From contig NC_135356.1 of NCBI RefSeq assembly GCF_051622035.1, forward strand, positions 27,248,839 to 27,312,838: a DNA stretch of 64,000 nucleotides, given 5' to 3'. The translations under genes were made by a program, and so were the position numbers. Positions 54,404 to 64,000 of the stretch are shown piece after piece. The notes beneath the pieces are model-generated. The model was given only the letters and a program-made list of their open reading frames with translations, was not told the origin of the DNA and did not search any database. Source of the DNA: Arctopsyche grandis. Lineage: Eukaryota; Arthropoda; Insecta; Trichoptera; Hydropsychidae. Each line of letters opens with the position of its first letter. The stretch's first letter is position 1.

Positions 54404-54578
54404 TATTCCGCAAAAAGCGATCTCACGTACCTACGTCACTAAAATCTCGATCACGGAACATCTGGCACTCGAGTTCTCGTTAGTACAATATAGCTTTCGA
54501 TTGATGGAGTTTTTGGGTGCCAGATGTTCCATGATCGAGCTTTTAGTGAGGTGCGCGAGATCGCTTTTTGCGGAATAA
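54404..54578. repeat. Inverted repeat with ~65-bp arms
   Basis: TTATTCCGCAAAAAGCGATC and GATCGCTTTTTGCGGAATAA are perfect outer complements. Inside, CTCGATCACGGAACATCTGG pairs with CCAGATGTTCCATGATCGAG with one mismatch. The loop is about 44 bp. Overlapping open frames across it are a by-product. Confidence 0.85.
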
Positions 54579-54634
54579 CCACCGAACCATCGATAACTGT
54601 CAAAACTATGTCAATAAAAGGTTAAAATATTACC

Positions 54635-54750
54635 GAAAACACCTATGGGGGTGATTTTTGGCCCGAGTGCCAATAGCTAGATCAATCGTGCTAGCGTTTT
54701 TTACATGTGCAAAATTATCTAAAAAACGTAAAGGAGGTATGTAATAAAAC
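54635..54750 (+). repeat. Block shared with 60.62 kb
   Basis: AAAACACC...GGG-GA-TTTTGGCC...AGAT...TCGTGCTAG-GTTTTTT-CAT-TGCAAAA occurs in the same order at 60615-60740. AAACGTAAAGGAGGTATGTAA at its end recurs near 62473. The class is unknown. Confidence 0.5.
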
Positions 54751-54759
54751 GTGCCGCGC

Positions 54760-55440
54760 GCACCTCTCCGTGTTTTGAGATGAATAAAAAGGTGTGCTCC
54801 TAAATTTTTAACAACTGACTTTCTTTTAAAAACATTCAAGGTCTCAATAATAGAATTTAAAAAAATTGAAACTTATTAATGATATGGGATATAAAAGAAT
54901 AAAATGAAAATCTTTAAAATGTTGTATAAAAACTGTAAATATGTATGTTTTTTTTTGATAAATGAAATTTCATATTATTCTATCAAATGTAAGCAATAAA
55001 ACTGAAGTGAAATTGATACGTGATTTAAGTTGTTTATGTATGTATGTATGCATAAATATAAAAAAAATATGCTTACAAGTAAATTACATATATCCGCAAT
55101 TTGGAAAATAAATCTCTTACCTTCACTGCAACCTATAAAGTGAAATATTTAAAATTATCAAACGGGTATAATGACATTAAATTTTATAATAATATAAATT
55201 AACCGAAAAATTCACCAGCTATATGAAGTCTCCATAGCAATAGTTAGCGCCTTTGCCAATCATCTTCTTCAATACACATTTAAATATATTGCACATAATT
55301 TAACAAACACTGATATATTTATTTTTGATACCGTTAAGAATTGCATTAGATATATTTTTTAAATTTAAATTCACTTTATTCAAAAACAAATGAATTTATT
55401 TTTCACGCGTGAAGAAAATTTTCAACTTTAAAACTATTAT
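54760..55440. other. Non-coding stretch
   Basis: AT-rich. Nothing was recognised. Confidence 0.5.
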
Positions 55441-55449
55441 GAAAAACAC

Positions 55450-55516
55450 GCACTGGAATCACTTTTTATCACGATACGTAGCTAATAGTCAATAGTCACG
55501 TATCGTGATAAAAACC
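55450..55516. repeat. Stem-loop with 17-bp arms
   Basis: TTTTTATCACGATACGT (from about 55463) and ACGTATCGTGATAAAAA (to about 55515) are perfect complements around a loop of about 20 nt. Confidence 0.85.
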
Positions 55517-55927
55517 GATGCGAATGATGATTTATCTGAACTAAATACGCGGATGCTGCATACGAAGTTCGGATTCGTGGACGATGATTTATTCAATAAA
55601 ACTTGAGTTGACACTTAAATAGCGATTAATTTTCTTGAAAATTTTCAGCTTCATTCGCGAACGATATCATTGCACTGATTGGTAATTTTGATGATGAATT
55701 GAAACGTTAAATATTCGCGTGCAACTTTTGCCTTGCGTTAGGCTCGTCCGTTAGTCGTTGACTTAAATTTATTAGAAAAAAAACAAGTGAATTAAATTTA
55801 TTAAGTTCAAATGCACTTATGTTCGTTTGAAATGTTTCTTTTACGCTTTTCATTCATTTGATTATACATACATACATATATGTACTTGACAAAAAATAAA
55901 TAATAGTTCTTGTATTTTTTCTTGAAT

Positions 55928-56130
55928 TGTAACCTTTCCAAGCTCCAAATAATACAAAATAAATCCCTAAAAATAATTTATAATACACCCATATATACTA
56001 TCTTGAAAAAACTGCATAAATAATATTCTGTTTGTTACTAATAAACTAACCAGCAGATTCTATGACAGAATCACTAATAACCGTATACTAACACACTTGT
56101 GAAGAGTTTCGGTGATTACAACAAAATGTC
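55928..56130 (+). mobile_element. Jockey-like non-LTR retrotransposon coding end
   Basis: One frame reads LQIIQNKSLKIIYNTPIYTI and then LKKLH. A shifted frame reads RFYDRITNNRILTHL. These match the conserved block after the reverse transcriptase in Jockey-type elements (Q-x-x-QNK-x-L-R/K-x-I...F-Y-x-R...N...I/L). Stops and a frameshift break it. Confidence 0.65.
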
Positions 56131-56159
56131 TATACCCTTCAGGTATAACACACAGATTA

Positions 56160-56660
56160 CCTAAACACAATCTGCTTTAGGTCATCGACTTTAGAGAGTC
56201 TTTAATTAATATTATGTATTAGATGTATTATGAGCATTTATAAGAATCGTTACTAGGTTTCCGAACTCTTTTTCCTATTATGCTGTACATTAACATTAAA
56301 ATAATAAAATACTATGATTACTAACAAAATTAAATTTAAAATGTAAAATATAAAATTATCAGTAGCTATTAAAATAGATATAAGATGTATTGTGAACATA
56401 ATTTAGTAATAATAAAAAGCATTTAAAAATAAAAAAGGTACAATATAATCATAGATCACTGAAAGACTACTTGCTTTAGATCGCCGGCTTTAAACAGTTG
56501 TTATTTATAAACAATATACATATGTATAAAATGTACAAATTGTAAATAGGTTTTGGAGCTTTTTTAAAGGTTTTATATTTACTATTATGCTATATATACT
56601 TACATTCAAATAATAAAATACTATAAATTCTAAAAAATAAAAATATTGTGTAAAATATAT
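56160..56660 (+). mobile_element. Jockey-like 3' UTR, partly duplicated
   Basis: The part at 56255-56415 matches 13200-13380. A second, diverged partial copy follows at about 56535-56655 (TGTAAATAGGTTTTGGAGC, ACTATTATGCTATATAT, AATAATAAAATACTAT). Confidence 0.5.
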
Positions 56661-56670
56661 ATGTATTTTA

Positions 56671-57065
56671 CCAGTGATGACGCATGGATGTGAAAATTGC
56701 TCATTTAAGACCAAGTTACTACACAAAGTCCTATGCTCTCAAAGAAGTATGGATACGTGGGTGATAAGTATGACAAGGGTAGTGAATATAGTGGATATAG
56801 TGAAGAGATTAAAATTTCAATGGGCGGGCCACGTGGCTAGAAGAATGGAGGAAATGTGGACAAAAGAAGTGCTAGAATGGTACCCCAGAGAGTGCAAAAG
56901 GGTAAAAAGAAGGCTGCAGTGATGATGGGTAGACGAAATTAGGAAATGTGTGGGGTGATATGGATGAGAGTTGCGCAAAACAGAGATGAGTGGAAGCGTA
57001 TTGGAGAGGCCTTTATCCAGCAGTGGATGATGAATGACTGTAGATGATGATGATGATGATGATGA
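56671..57065 (+). mobile_element. RTE-type retrotransposon 3' end
   Basis: One frame reads PVMTHGCENCSFKTKLLHKV and then IVKRLKFQWAGHVARRMEEM and TKEVLEWYPRECKRVKRR. This is the best-preserved RTE C-terminal tail in the window. It ends with CTTTATCCAGCAGTGGATGA and (GAT)n. It is 5'-truncated and has a stop in the last part. Confidence 0.85.
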
Positions 57066-57429
57066 GATAATTATCACTTGATTAGCTGCTACTATGTATT
57101 GCGAACATAATCCATGACTATACTGAAACTGTGTTTTTATTTCTTTTGTAACTACATATATATAAATCATTGCATAAGTTCGTGTTAGTATCGTATTTTT
57201 TCCTAATGCTAAGTTAAGTGAAATATCGAGTTGTATAACTTTATTTCACGAACACAATCATATTAAATTAATTCAAAAATTTCAGTTAACGATATGTTAA
57301 TATAATACAATATTTTATATCTATAATAAATTTGTATACATTATATAATGTCAATTCAGTACTTGAATGATATATAAGTGCGACTAATGTACTTTTCTAT
57401 GCCAAGGCTAAACTATCTACAATACAGAT

Positions 57430-57870
57430 ATCGGTCAGTTTAAAACTGACCACGTCGCTTGGAATGCGCCTCTACTGAATTGCTCGGACTTTATTAAGAT
57501 AGTCCAGTGACCGGGAGTCCCCCAATAAAAATGATAACACTTGGATTTTTTTGGCGGCAAATACTTTGGTATGAGGCCTTTGAAGTGGGGGAGGGAGGGG
57601 AATAAGGGAGGATGAGACGAAGCAGAGAAGGCCCAAAAGTTTCTCGGCCCCCCACCCCCCACCCACAAAGCGAGCCCTCCTATTTATAACCTCTGCAAAG
57701 ACTTTCCGCCTCTCAGGATAAAAGTAAAGTTGTCTATAAAAATAGAAAGTGCACACTTTATACGCGCGGGCGAGCGCACTAAAGTGTAAAGTTTTTTGGA
57801 TTTTTTTTAAAAAGCGACAATTTTCCTCCACCGCGTTCACGCGTCGTGTCAGCTTTTCTTAATGTGCCTA
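57430..57870. other. GC-rich patch with purine/pyrimidine runs
   Basis: It contains GTGGGGGAGGGAGGGGAA and CCCCCCACCCCCCACCC runs and CpG words (TACGCGCGGGCGAGCGC). Minus-strand frames of 77 and 122 codons overlap with no recognisable domain. Composition alone could keep them open. Confidence 0.35.
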
Positions 57871-57879
57871 CACTACTCT

Positions 57880-58485
57880 ACACTACATGTAATATATGTA
57901 CATATGTAGACGTAATGTAATAGTTGGCCCACGCGCGTTGCCTCGGGTCAATATAAATTTGCAAGTATAATGCGTAAATTGCGTTTATTACGAGCGGTCA
58001 TTCTGCGTTGTGTTTGCGAAGTCGACTTCTCGTTGTAAATACGACTGTTCTATTGTAGATACAGTGAAGTGAAGTTCTTTGTGTGTGTGATTTTTCCTTT
58101 TTATGTATATATTATATGTATAATATATAATGAAAATCCATTGATATTGTTTTGAATATTGACGATTTTCACAGTAAAAATAGTTTGGATGAGTATTCAA
58201 GGTAGTTAAATATTATGCATAGGAATTGTTTTATGTATGTATAAGCAATGTATAAAATAGCTTAATTGATTTTTCTTGTAATGAAATGATAATTTTGTCC
58301 ATGGTGGAAAATAAATGTACTTTTCAACAAACTTTTGATGGAATTTCAATATATAAAAAAATGTGTCCTGGCAGAAATGATTGCAATAAATTTGAAAGCT
58401 CTGCCAATTAATGGATTTTCGGTGAAATTTACATACATATGTATATGGAATTGTATATATACATACAATGAAACATTGATTTAAT
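57880..58485. other. Non-coding stretch
   Basis: Nothing was recognised apart from simple repeats. Confidence 0.5.
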
Positions 58486-58490
58486 ATTAA

Positions 58491-58730
58491 TATGATCCGT
58501 TATATTTGAAAGTGGCATAAATGCATTTTTCTTCATTTCGAGAAATATTTCGAAAATAATTAAATATAATGTTTTGTGTTTAACCTTATTTAAAAATACT
58601 GGTGGCCTGCGTTTACTTTAAGATTTTGAAAACATCGAATTAAAATAAGTGATAACAATTTGGAATAAAGTCAAACAGAAATAGTAAATGAAAATTGCAC
58701 TTTCGCCACTTTCAAATATAACGGTTTAAC
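58491..58730 (+). mobile_element. MITE, TGAGCCGTTATRTTTGAAA family, copy 3
   Basis: The ends TGATCCGTTATATTTGAAAG and CTTTCAAATATAACGGTTTA are inverted repeats. The interior has CTTCATTTCGAGAAATATTT, TATAATGTTTTGTG, ACTGGTGGCCTGCG and AATTAAAATAAGTGATAA. Confidence 0.85.
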
Positions 58731-58734
58731 ACGC

Positions 58735-59280
58735 ACTTTTAGAGCTACGATATATTTACATATATTTATGTATTAAAAAATATCCTTGTGCAACGTCTCT
58801 GTTATAAAAATATATTATACAAGGTGATAAACATAAATATTATCGAAAAACTTAAAAAAAAATAAACAATCACCAAGGCAAAATAAACTAGTTTAAAAGA
58901 AAAATAAGAAAAATAAAAAAATGTAAATAACATTATATGAATTGTTTTAAATAACAAAATAAATGGTAACAAAAAACCTATAAATTTATGGATATCAAAA
59001 AATAATCATTTATAGAATACATACATACATATATAGAACATCAAATGACCTCACTTTCTTGAGTATTTTTTTTTATACTAATTGCTCATGATTTTTCAAA
59101 TACCAAAGGATGTCCGTATCAAAAAAAAGTTTGAATACTATTGATCAATATACATATATGTATGTAGATTGTTTATTAATATTAAATTGCTTTCAAAACT
59201 TGTCTTATGGAATAAATCCACTTGTGCGAACGCTTGAAAACTAGCTTAGATTTTTCCGTCGATTTTCCTCAAATTCGATT
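58735..59280. other. Non-coding stretch
   Basis: AT-rich. No gene was recognised. Confidence 0.5.
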
Positions 59281-59284
59281 ATTA

Positions 59285-60170
59285 CATTATGCGGAAGTGG
59301 GGGGGCTAGAAAAAGAGAGGTCACCCCCTGCCCCCCGACGTCCACCCGTTACATCTCGGTCTTAGGGTATATTTTAAAATGATAAGAAATCGATAGCCCC
59401 CCTCGAATTGTCTCAATCTTATTGGCCTGAGGATGTGACGCTGCAGGACGAGCGGAAGGAGGAAAGAGAAGGCCAGGCGGGGGGGGGGGGAAGAAGGGAG
59501 GTTTCGAGGGGCTGAACCACCCGGGGAGGGGCAGCTAGTTACAGCATCCTGCCGTCGATTGAATCCATTTGCCGGTCTAAATTATGCGTGAAACGTCCAT
59601 CTGCCGGCTCGGTGGGGGGAGCGGGAGGGTTTACGGGGGAGGAAGCGACCCACACGGGAGGGAGGGGTGGACTTCTCTGGAGTGGGTGGTCGGAGGAAAA
59701 GCCCCGTGTAGTGGAAGGGCGAAGGGCCTCCGATGATGGGGGGGTGGTTGGGTGGGGTGAGGTGGAGTTGGGTCCCTCTCGTGGGATGGGCAACTATAAC
59801 ACACTGCGTAGTCTCCTGGTTTGCCTCCCGCCGGCCACCCCCTTTCCTACCCTACAACCTCCTGCCCCCTCCTCGTCGTGGCTAAGGGCCATCCCCTACC
59901 AGATCATCTGCTAATATCGGCGAGGGCTGTCCATCACGGCGTGACGGTTTCCCGCCAAATTACCGCTTACCAAGCTAGCACACACCGCAGAGTAAGCTCG
60001 ATCCGACTAAATGTCGGTGGCCATCACACGACTTTCTTTCCGTTTTTTTTCGGTTTCATTGCCAGCCAACTTCGGTGCGAAGTAACACTGGGGAGTCGGC
60101 AAAAAAAACTGCCAATTTTCGCACATCCCTGCAATAGCGAGCAATACGGTTTTAGTTTAAGATGTTACAT
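59285..60170. other. Large G/C-rich island, no gene assigned
   Basis: This is the most GC-rich block of the window, with many G-runs on + (GGCGGGGGGGGGGGAAG near 59477, GGTGGGGGGAGCGGGAGG near 59610, GGGGGGGTGG near 59740) and C-runs after 59820. Frames of 84-118 codons are open on both strands but read as low-complexity Gly/Pro/Ser. The stretch at 59870-60170 is less repetitive, yet no domain is recognisable. It may be a promoter or 5' region of a gene outside the window. The G-runs could form quadruplexes. Confidence 0.45.
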
Positions 60171-60614
60171 CGCCTAATGTAACATCATTTACATAGACTT
60201 ATTTTTTTATTATTATTATTATGGTACATTATGGTTAAGTGATTATTTTCCAGTAGAGTGTCGTTGGCTAAAACAAAGTATCGTATTTCTTAAATAATTA
60301 TTTAAAATGCAAATTACAAACTATTGATTGGCAGTATGAATATACATATAATAGTAGACGTTTAAATGAAGCTTTTTCATATATCAACGAGTGCTGACAA
60401 TTTATAAAAATCGACTACAGATTTTTCATCATTTATATATGTACTTAAAATTGTGGTACAGGACGTGTTCGTGGTTTCGAGCTGTGTTGGTCGATTTTTG
60501 GTGTCATTGTTTATTCGCACGGTCTTATTATTTTGATTATTCTTACTATTACTCTCCCGCATTTCTTCAAATATAGGAATCACCGTTACCGATCACTATA
60601 TACAAGGATAAAGT

Positions 60615-60740
60615 ATCACCCAAAACACTCCAAAGGGCGAGTTTGGCCAAGGATCGTGATGATATAGATTTGTCGTGCTAGTGGTTTTTTTGCATATGCA
60701 AAACAGTGTGTCTGCATATCTAAGAAATTTATTCCTTCTT
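60615..60740 (+). repeat. Second copy of the block at 54.64 kb
   Basis: Starts AAAACACTCC and contains GTTTGGCCAAGGATCGTG, TTGTCGTGCTAGTGGTTTT and CATATGCAAAA, in the order seen at 54635-54750. Confidence 0.5.
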
Positions 60741-60887
60741 TCTTTTTCCTGAAATTTTAAACATTAATTTTATGATGTACTTTTACTGAAGTTGCCCGGC
60801 ATATCTGGGCATATCGGGACTTCAAACGGCACATGTAGATCATTTGAGTTGCTATGAGTTGGTTTTTTATAGGGCTAAGATGAAATA

Positions 60888-61425
60888 AAGAGACGTATGT
60901 AATTAGGATGGAATGCATTTGGACGAATGAATGCCGTTTTTAAATCAAAAATGCCACTTTGCCGGAAGAAAAAGATCTTCGATAAATGTGTTTTGCCAGT
61001 GATGACGTGTGGATTTGAAACTTGGAAATTTAGCGCCAAATGTTCAATGCACTCAAAGAAGTATGGAACGCTTTATGCTTGTGCATAACGAGGAAAGATA
61101 GTAAGAGGAATACTTGAGTAAAAAAAAAGGCAAGGTTAGCAGATATAGTGGACAGAGTGAAGAGATTGAAATGGTAATGGGTGGGCCACGTGGCTAGAAG
61201 AATGGAGGAAAGGTGGGCAAAATAAATGCTAGAATGGTATCCGAGAGAATGAAAAAGGGGAAAAGGAAGACCGCAGGGAAGATGGGTAGACGAAATTAGG
61301 TAAATATGTGAGGTGAAATGGACGAGAGTTGCGCAAAAAAGAGACGAGTGGAAGTGTATTGGAAAAGCCTTCATCCAGCAGTGAATGGTGAATGGCTGTA
61401 TATGATAATAATGATGATGATAAAC
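60888..61425 (+). mobile_element. RTE-type retrotransposon C-terminal region and 3' end
   Basis: One frame reads LGWNAFGRMNAVFKSKMPLC and then KKKIFDKCVLPVMTCGFETW. This is the conserved region after the RTE-clade reverse transcriptase (L-G-W-x-A-F-G...F-x-x-CVLPVMTYGxETW). The remainder follows with frameshifts to CATCCAGCAGTGAATGG and a GATGATGATAA tail. It is the longest RTE copy here, but 5'-truncated. Confidence 0.85.
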
Positions 61426-61786
61426 TATATATATGTGATTTTTTTTTTTTGAATTCAGTGTTCAAAGCAAGAAAATAATCAAAAAATTATTTTAAAACTG
61501 AAAATGAATTAGAAAATTGAAAATTTAGTGTGGAGTGAGTCGTAAGGGTTCTTTCTAGATATATAACATGTTACAATGTCGGTTATTTTTTATTTTACAT
61601 AGATATATTTGTATTGTAAAATATATGTAGGTATATGTAGTTGTAAAACAAAATATTTTGAATTTCTAGTTAAGAGTACATACATATGTACATATGTAGG
61701 TATATGTATATGTAAATGTTTAAATGTATTTATGCACATACATACATACATACATATGTATATATGTACATCCGTCCGTTATTATA

Positions 61787-62632
61787 TTTGAGCCATTCAA
61801 ATTTAATTTAAGTGGCATGAGTCCACTTTTATTCATTTCGAGAAATATATCGCAAAACATTAAATCCATATAATGTTTTGCGTTTGACAATATTTAATAA
61901 TTGTATGTATGTAAGCTTATTATAAAAAACTAAATGTATGTAAGCTTATTGTAAATCATATTAACAATTAGATACAACATAACTTCTTATTGAATACTTA
62001 TCTCGCAGATAAAACTCCGTAAAGAGATATACTTTTAGCCGTGAAATGTCAGATTTGACATCTTTGGCCATTAATCAATATATATCGTGTATTACCCTAC
62101 AAGAAGCTACACGCCAAATTTGAAATTTATATATACATATGAGAGTTAAAACTATAAATATTTATATATTATAGATAACGAGAACCAATAGAGCAAATTT
62201 CATAAAATATAGAGTAAATTATAGGCGTTTAAACAATTAAAATTGATAAGGCTGTGTCATGGCAAACAGTTAACGCCTTGTTAAACAACGCTTGTTAAAC
62301 GTCAGGAAGATTTACTTTCCCTGTATTTAAAACGCGTTGTATACGATATTTTATCTCCAACGTAATGGCAGACGATACATTAACGTGTATTGATGACCAA
62401 AATGAGCAATATGGCAAAGTATGAAAACGATCGAATAAGAGATAAAAATGACCACTGACATGAAAGCCATGTGAAACGTAAAGGAGGTAAGTAAAAATAC
62501 TAGTGGCCTGTAATACGATTATTCCACATCTCCAAGATTCTTGAAATATCGAATTAAAATAAGTGATAACAATTTGTGTTTTTTGGAACTAAAAATTGGA
62601 CTTCCACCAATTACAAATATAACGGCTCGTAT
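61787..62632 (+). mobile_element. MITE family copy 4, split by an insertion
   Basis: The left part (61787-61908) has TTTGAGCCATTCAAATTTAA, TTCATTTCGAGAAATATATC and TATAATGTTTTGCG. The right part (62492-62632) has ACTAGTGGCCTGTAATACG, AATTAAAATAAGTGATAACA and the end TTACAAATATAACGGCTCG. About 580 bp of unrelated sequence lies between, at the point corresponding to the middle of copies 1 and 3. Confidence 0.8.
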
Positions 62633-62829
62633 ATTATTATTATATTATATTCTAAACTTATATAAATATAGATAGACATGTACATACGCAAATTACAAAA
62701 CGAAAGCGAGGTCCTCAAAGTAAACAAAAATACATTTTCTACAACGAAATATGATTACAGTTTTTATATTCGACCCAAACATTAGTTGTTAACAATAGGT
62801 TTGTATTTTGTTTCCCATAGCCAAAGATG

Positions 62830-63400
62830 GTTCACGTGTTAAAAGGTTGCTTATAGAAAATCCATAAACTTCGACATGGTCAATTGAAGAAAGAAGATTG
62901 GTTCAGATCATATGACACATTTTTACTCAAAAAATTCAAAAACAGTCTTTATGGTGGACCCAAAGTGATTAATCAGTAGCTATTTTCGAATGCTCTCATG
63001 CGTTTTTGTGTGAACTCGTGTTAAAGCTAGCAATAAATTATGACATGGTCATTTTATGAGTTCGGATCATAGGATGTGCATTCTGCAAACTTGAACGACA
63101 CAGTTTTTCTGATCCACTCGAAGTGATTAGTTAGTTATTCCACCAGATATTGGTTTTCGAATGATTTTGCGTTTCTCACTTTAAATGTATAACACGTGTT
63201 AAAAGGTTGCGGTAAATTCCAACACGGTCGATTTATGGGCTCGGATCATAGGATGCGCATTCTGCAACTTGGTCGACGACATGGTTTTTCTAATCGATCC
63301 AAAGTGATTAGCTAGTAACCAGATATTGGTTTTTGAGTGCTTTTGCGTGTTTCTCGCTTTCAATGTGAAACACGTGTTAAAAGGTTGCTTGTTGTGATCA
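62830..63400 (+). repeat. Tandem repeat of ~180 bp, about three units
   Basis: CACGTGTTAAAAGGTTGC occurs at about 62834, 63194 and 63373, with a diverged CTCGTGTTAAAGCTAGC at 63018. Units share GACATGGTC or ACACGGTC, CGGATCATAGGATG, CAAAGTGATTA and AGATATTGGTTTT. Spacing is about 172-188 bp. Confidence 0.85.
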
Positions 63401-63419
63401 AACAAAAATATCACAACGC

Positions 63420-64000
63420 GCTAGTTTGCAATCGTTGATTGTTGACTTATGCACTTTTTTATGTGTGTTATTTTAATAACGATATACATATGTATATATT
63501 AAATATAGAAATACCCAAAAGCGATAAAGGGATGGCTTTCTAAAAACGAAAAAAAAAAACTAATTATAAAATACATTGTTACTAGCAAATAGTATATACA
63601 TATATAGGATGTCGTATATTATTATTTAATAATGGGTTGATAAAAATCTGGTCCTTCTGAAACAAAATTTGCTGTTCAATGACAAATAAGTTGTTCCGCA
63701 GATAAATAGGCAGATATGCTTCTAATGTGTTATTTATTAGTCGTGGCTATATACTTTTTGGCTTTTTTAATAACATAAGAAACTTGGTCAGGTGATTTTA
63801 TTTGTAATGTTTTCAGTCTCTTTCAATTACTGAAAGTATTATTAAAGAATGAACCTGACATTTTGGCATAATACCCTTTTTTTTAAAAACGAGCTTTACA
63901 ATTCATTCTATAGGTACAATATGTGTTGTGTAATGAAGAAGTTTAGTTTTTATTTGTCAACGTGATCCCAAAATTGCGTTTAACATAGTAATAAAAAAAG
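63420..64000. other. Non-coding stretch to the window end
   Basis: No gene or bounded element was recognised. Confidence 0.5.

Noticed and set aside
59539..60177. Frames of 84-118 codons on both strands
   Set aside because: GC-rich low-complexity DNA lacks stop codons. The peptides are Gly/Pro/Ser-rich with no domain.

Overview
This is an AT-rich insect-type genomic window with two multi-exon genes that I can reconstruct, set in a large amount of mobile-element debris. The evidence for an insect is a classical six-cysteine odorant-binding protein gene with short introns (70-85 bp, one of 910 bp), tRNA-derived SINEs, RTE- and Jockey/CR1-type non-LTR retrotransposon remnants, hAT-, Harbinger- and Mutator-like DNA elements, many TATGTACATA-type microsatellites and long (AT)n tracts. 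I cannot assign the order. No bacterial feature, operon, CRISPR array or rRNA is present. Nearly all single-frame open stretches in the window are noise or parts of repeats.

Layout. 1-13 kb is non-coding: three decayed RTE fragments at 1.9-2.9 kb, a short MITE at 6.4 kb, two related foldback repeats (3.6 and 10.2 kb), G-rich islands and an (AT)n tract at 12.3 kb. 13-22 kb is a nest of elements: SINEs, a complete-ended hAT remnant with 8-bp target duplications (13.9-15.0 kb), a near-palindrome (15.6 kb), a Mutator-like foldback element with 9-bp duplications (18.7-19.1 kb), another MITE, and a 225-bp tandem repeat split by a non-LTR fragment. 22-29 kb is mostly empty, with one hAT-like MITE and a coding-looking island at 28 kb.

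The first gene (29.8-36.6 kb, + strand) has three coding exons whose reading frames and splice phases agree. It would encode about 377 residues (405 if an upstream ATG is used), basic at the N-terminus and then acidic, Ser-rich and probably disordered. I do not recognise the family. Its probable 3' UTR carries a 380-bp Harbinger-like MITE. 38-49 kb is again repeats: MITEs, SINEs, RTE ends, a CR1-like fragment and a cluster of GTTTGATCA motifs.

The second gene (49.97-51.61 kb, + strand) is an odorant-binding protein of 137 residues in six coding exons. 51.6-64 kb holds RTE and Jockey fragments, hairpins, two more members of a MITE family, a large G-rich island (59.3-60.2 kb) and a ~180-bp tandem repeat at 62.8-63.4 kb. 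The two genes show no sign of working together. I see no convincing new biological system. The items most worth checking are the unrecognised gene, the Mutator-like and Harbinger-like elements, a repeat that seems to keep an intron-like structure in two copies, and the 28-kb island.
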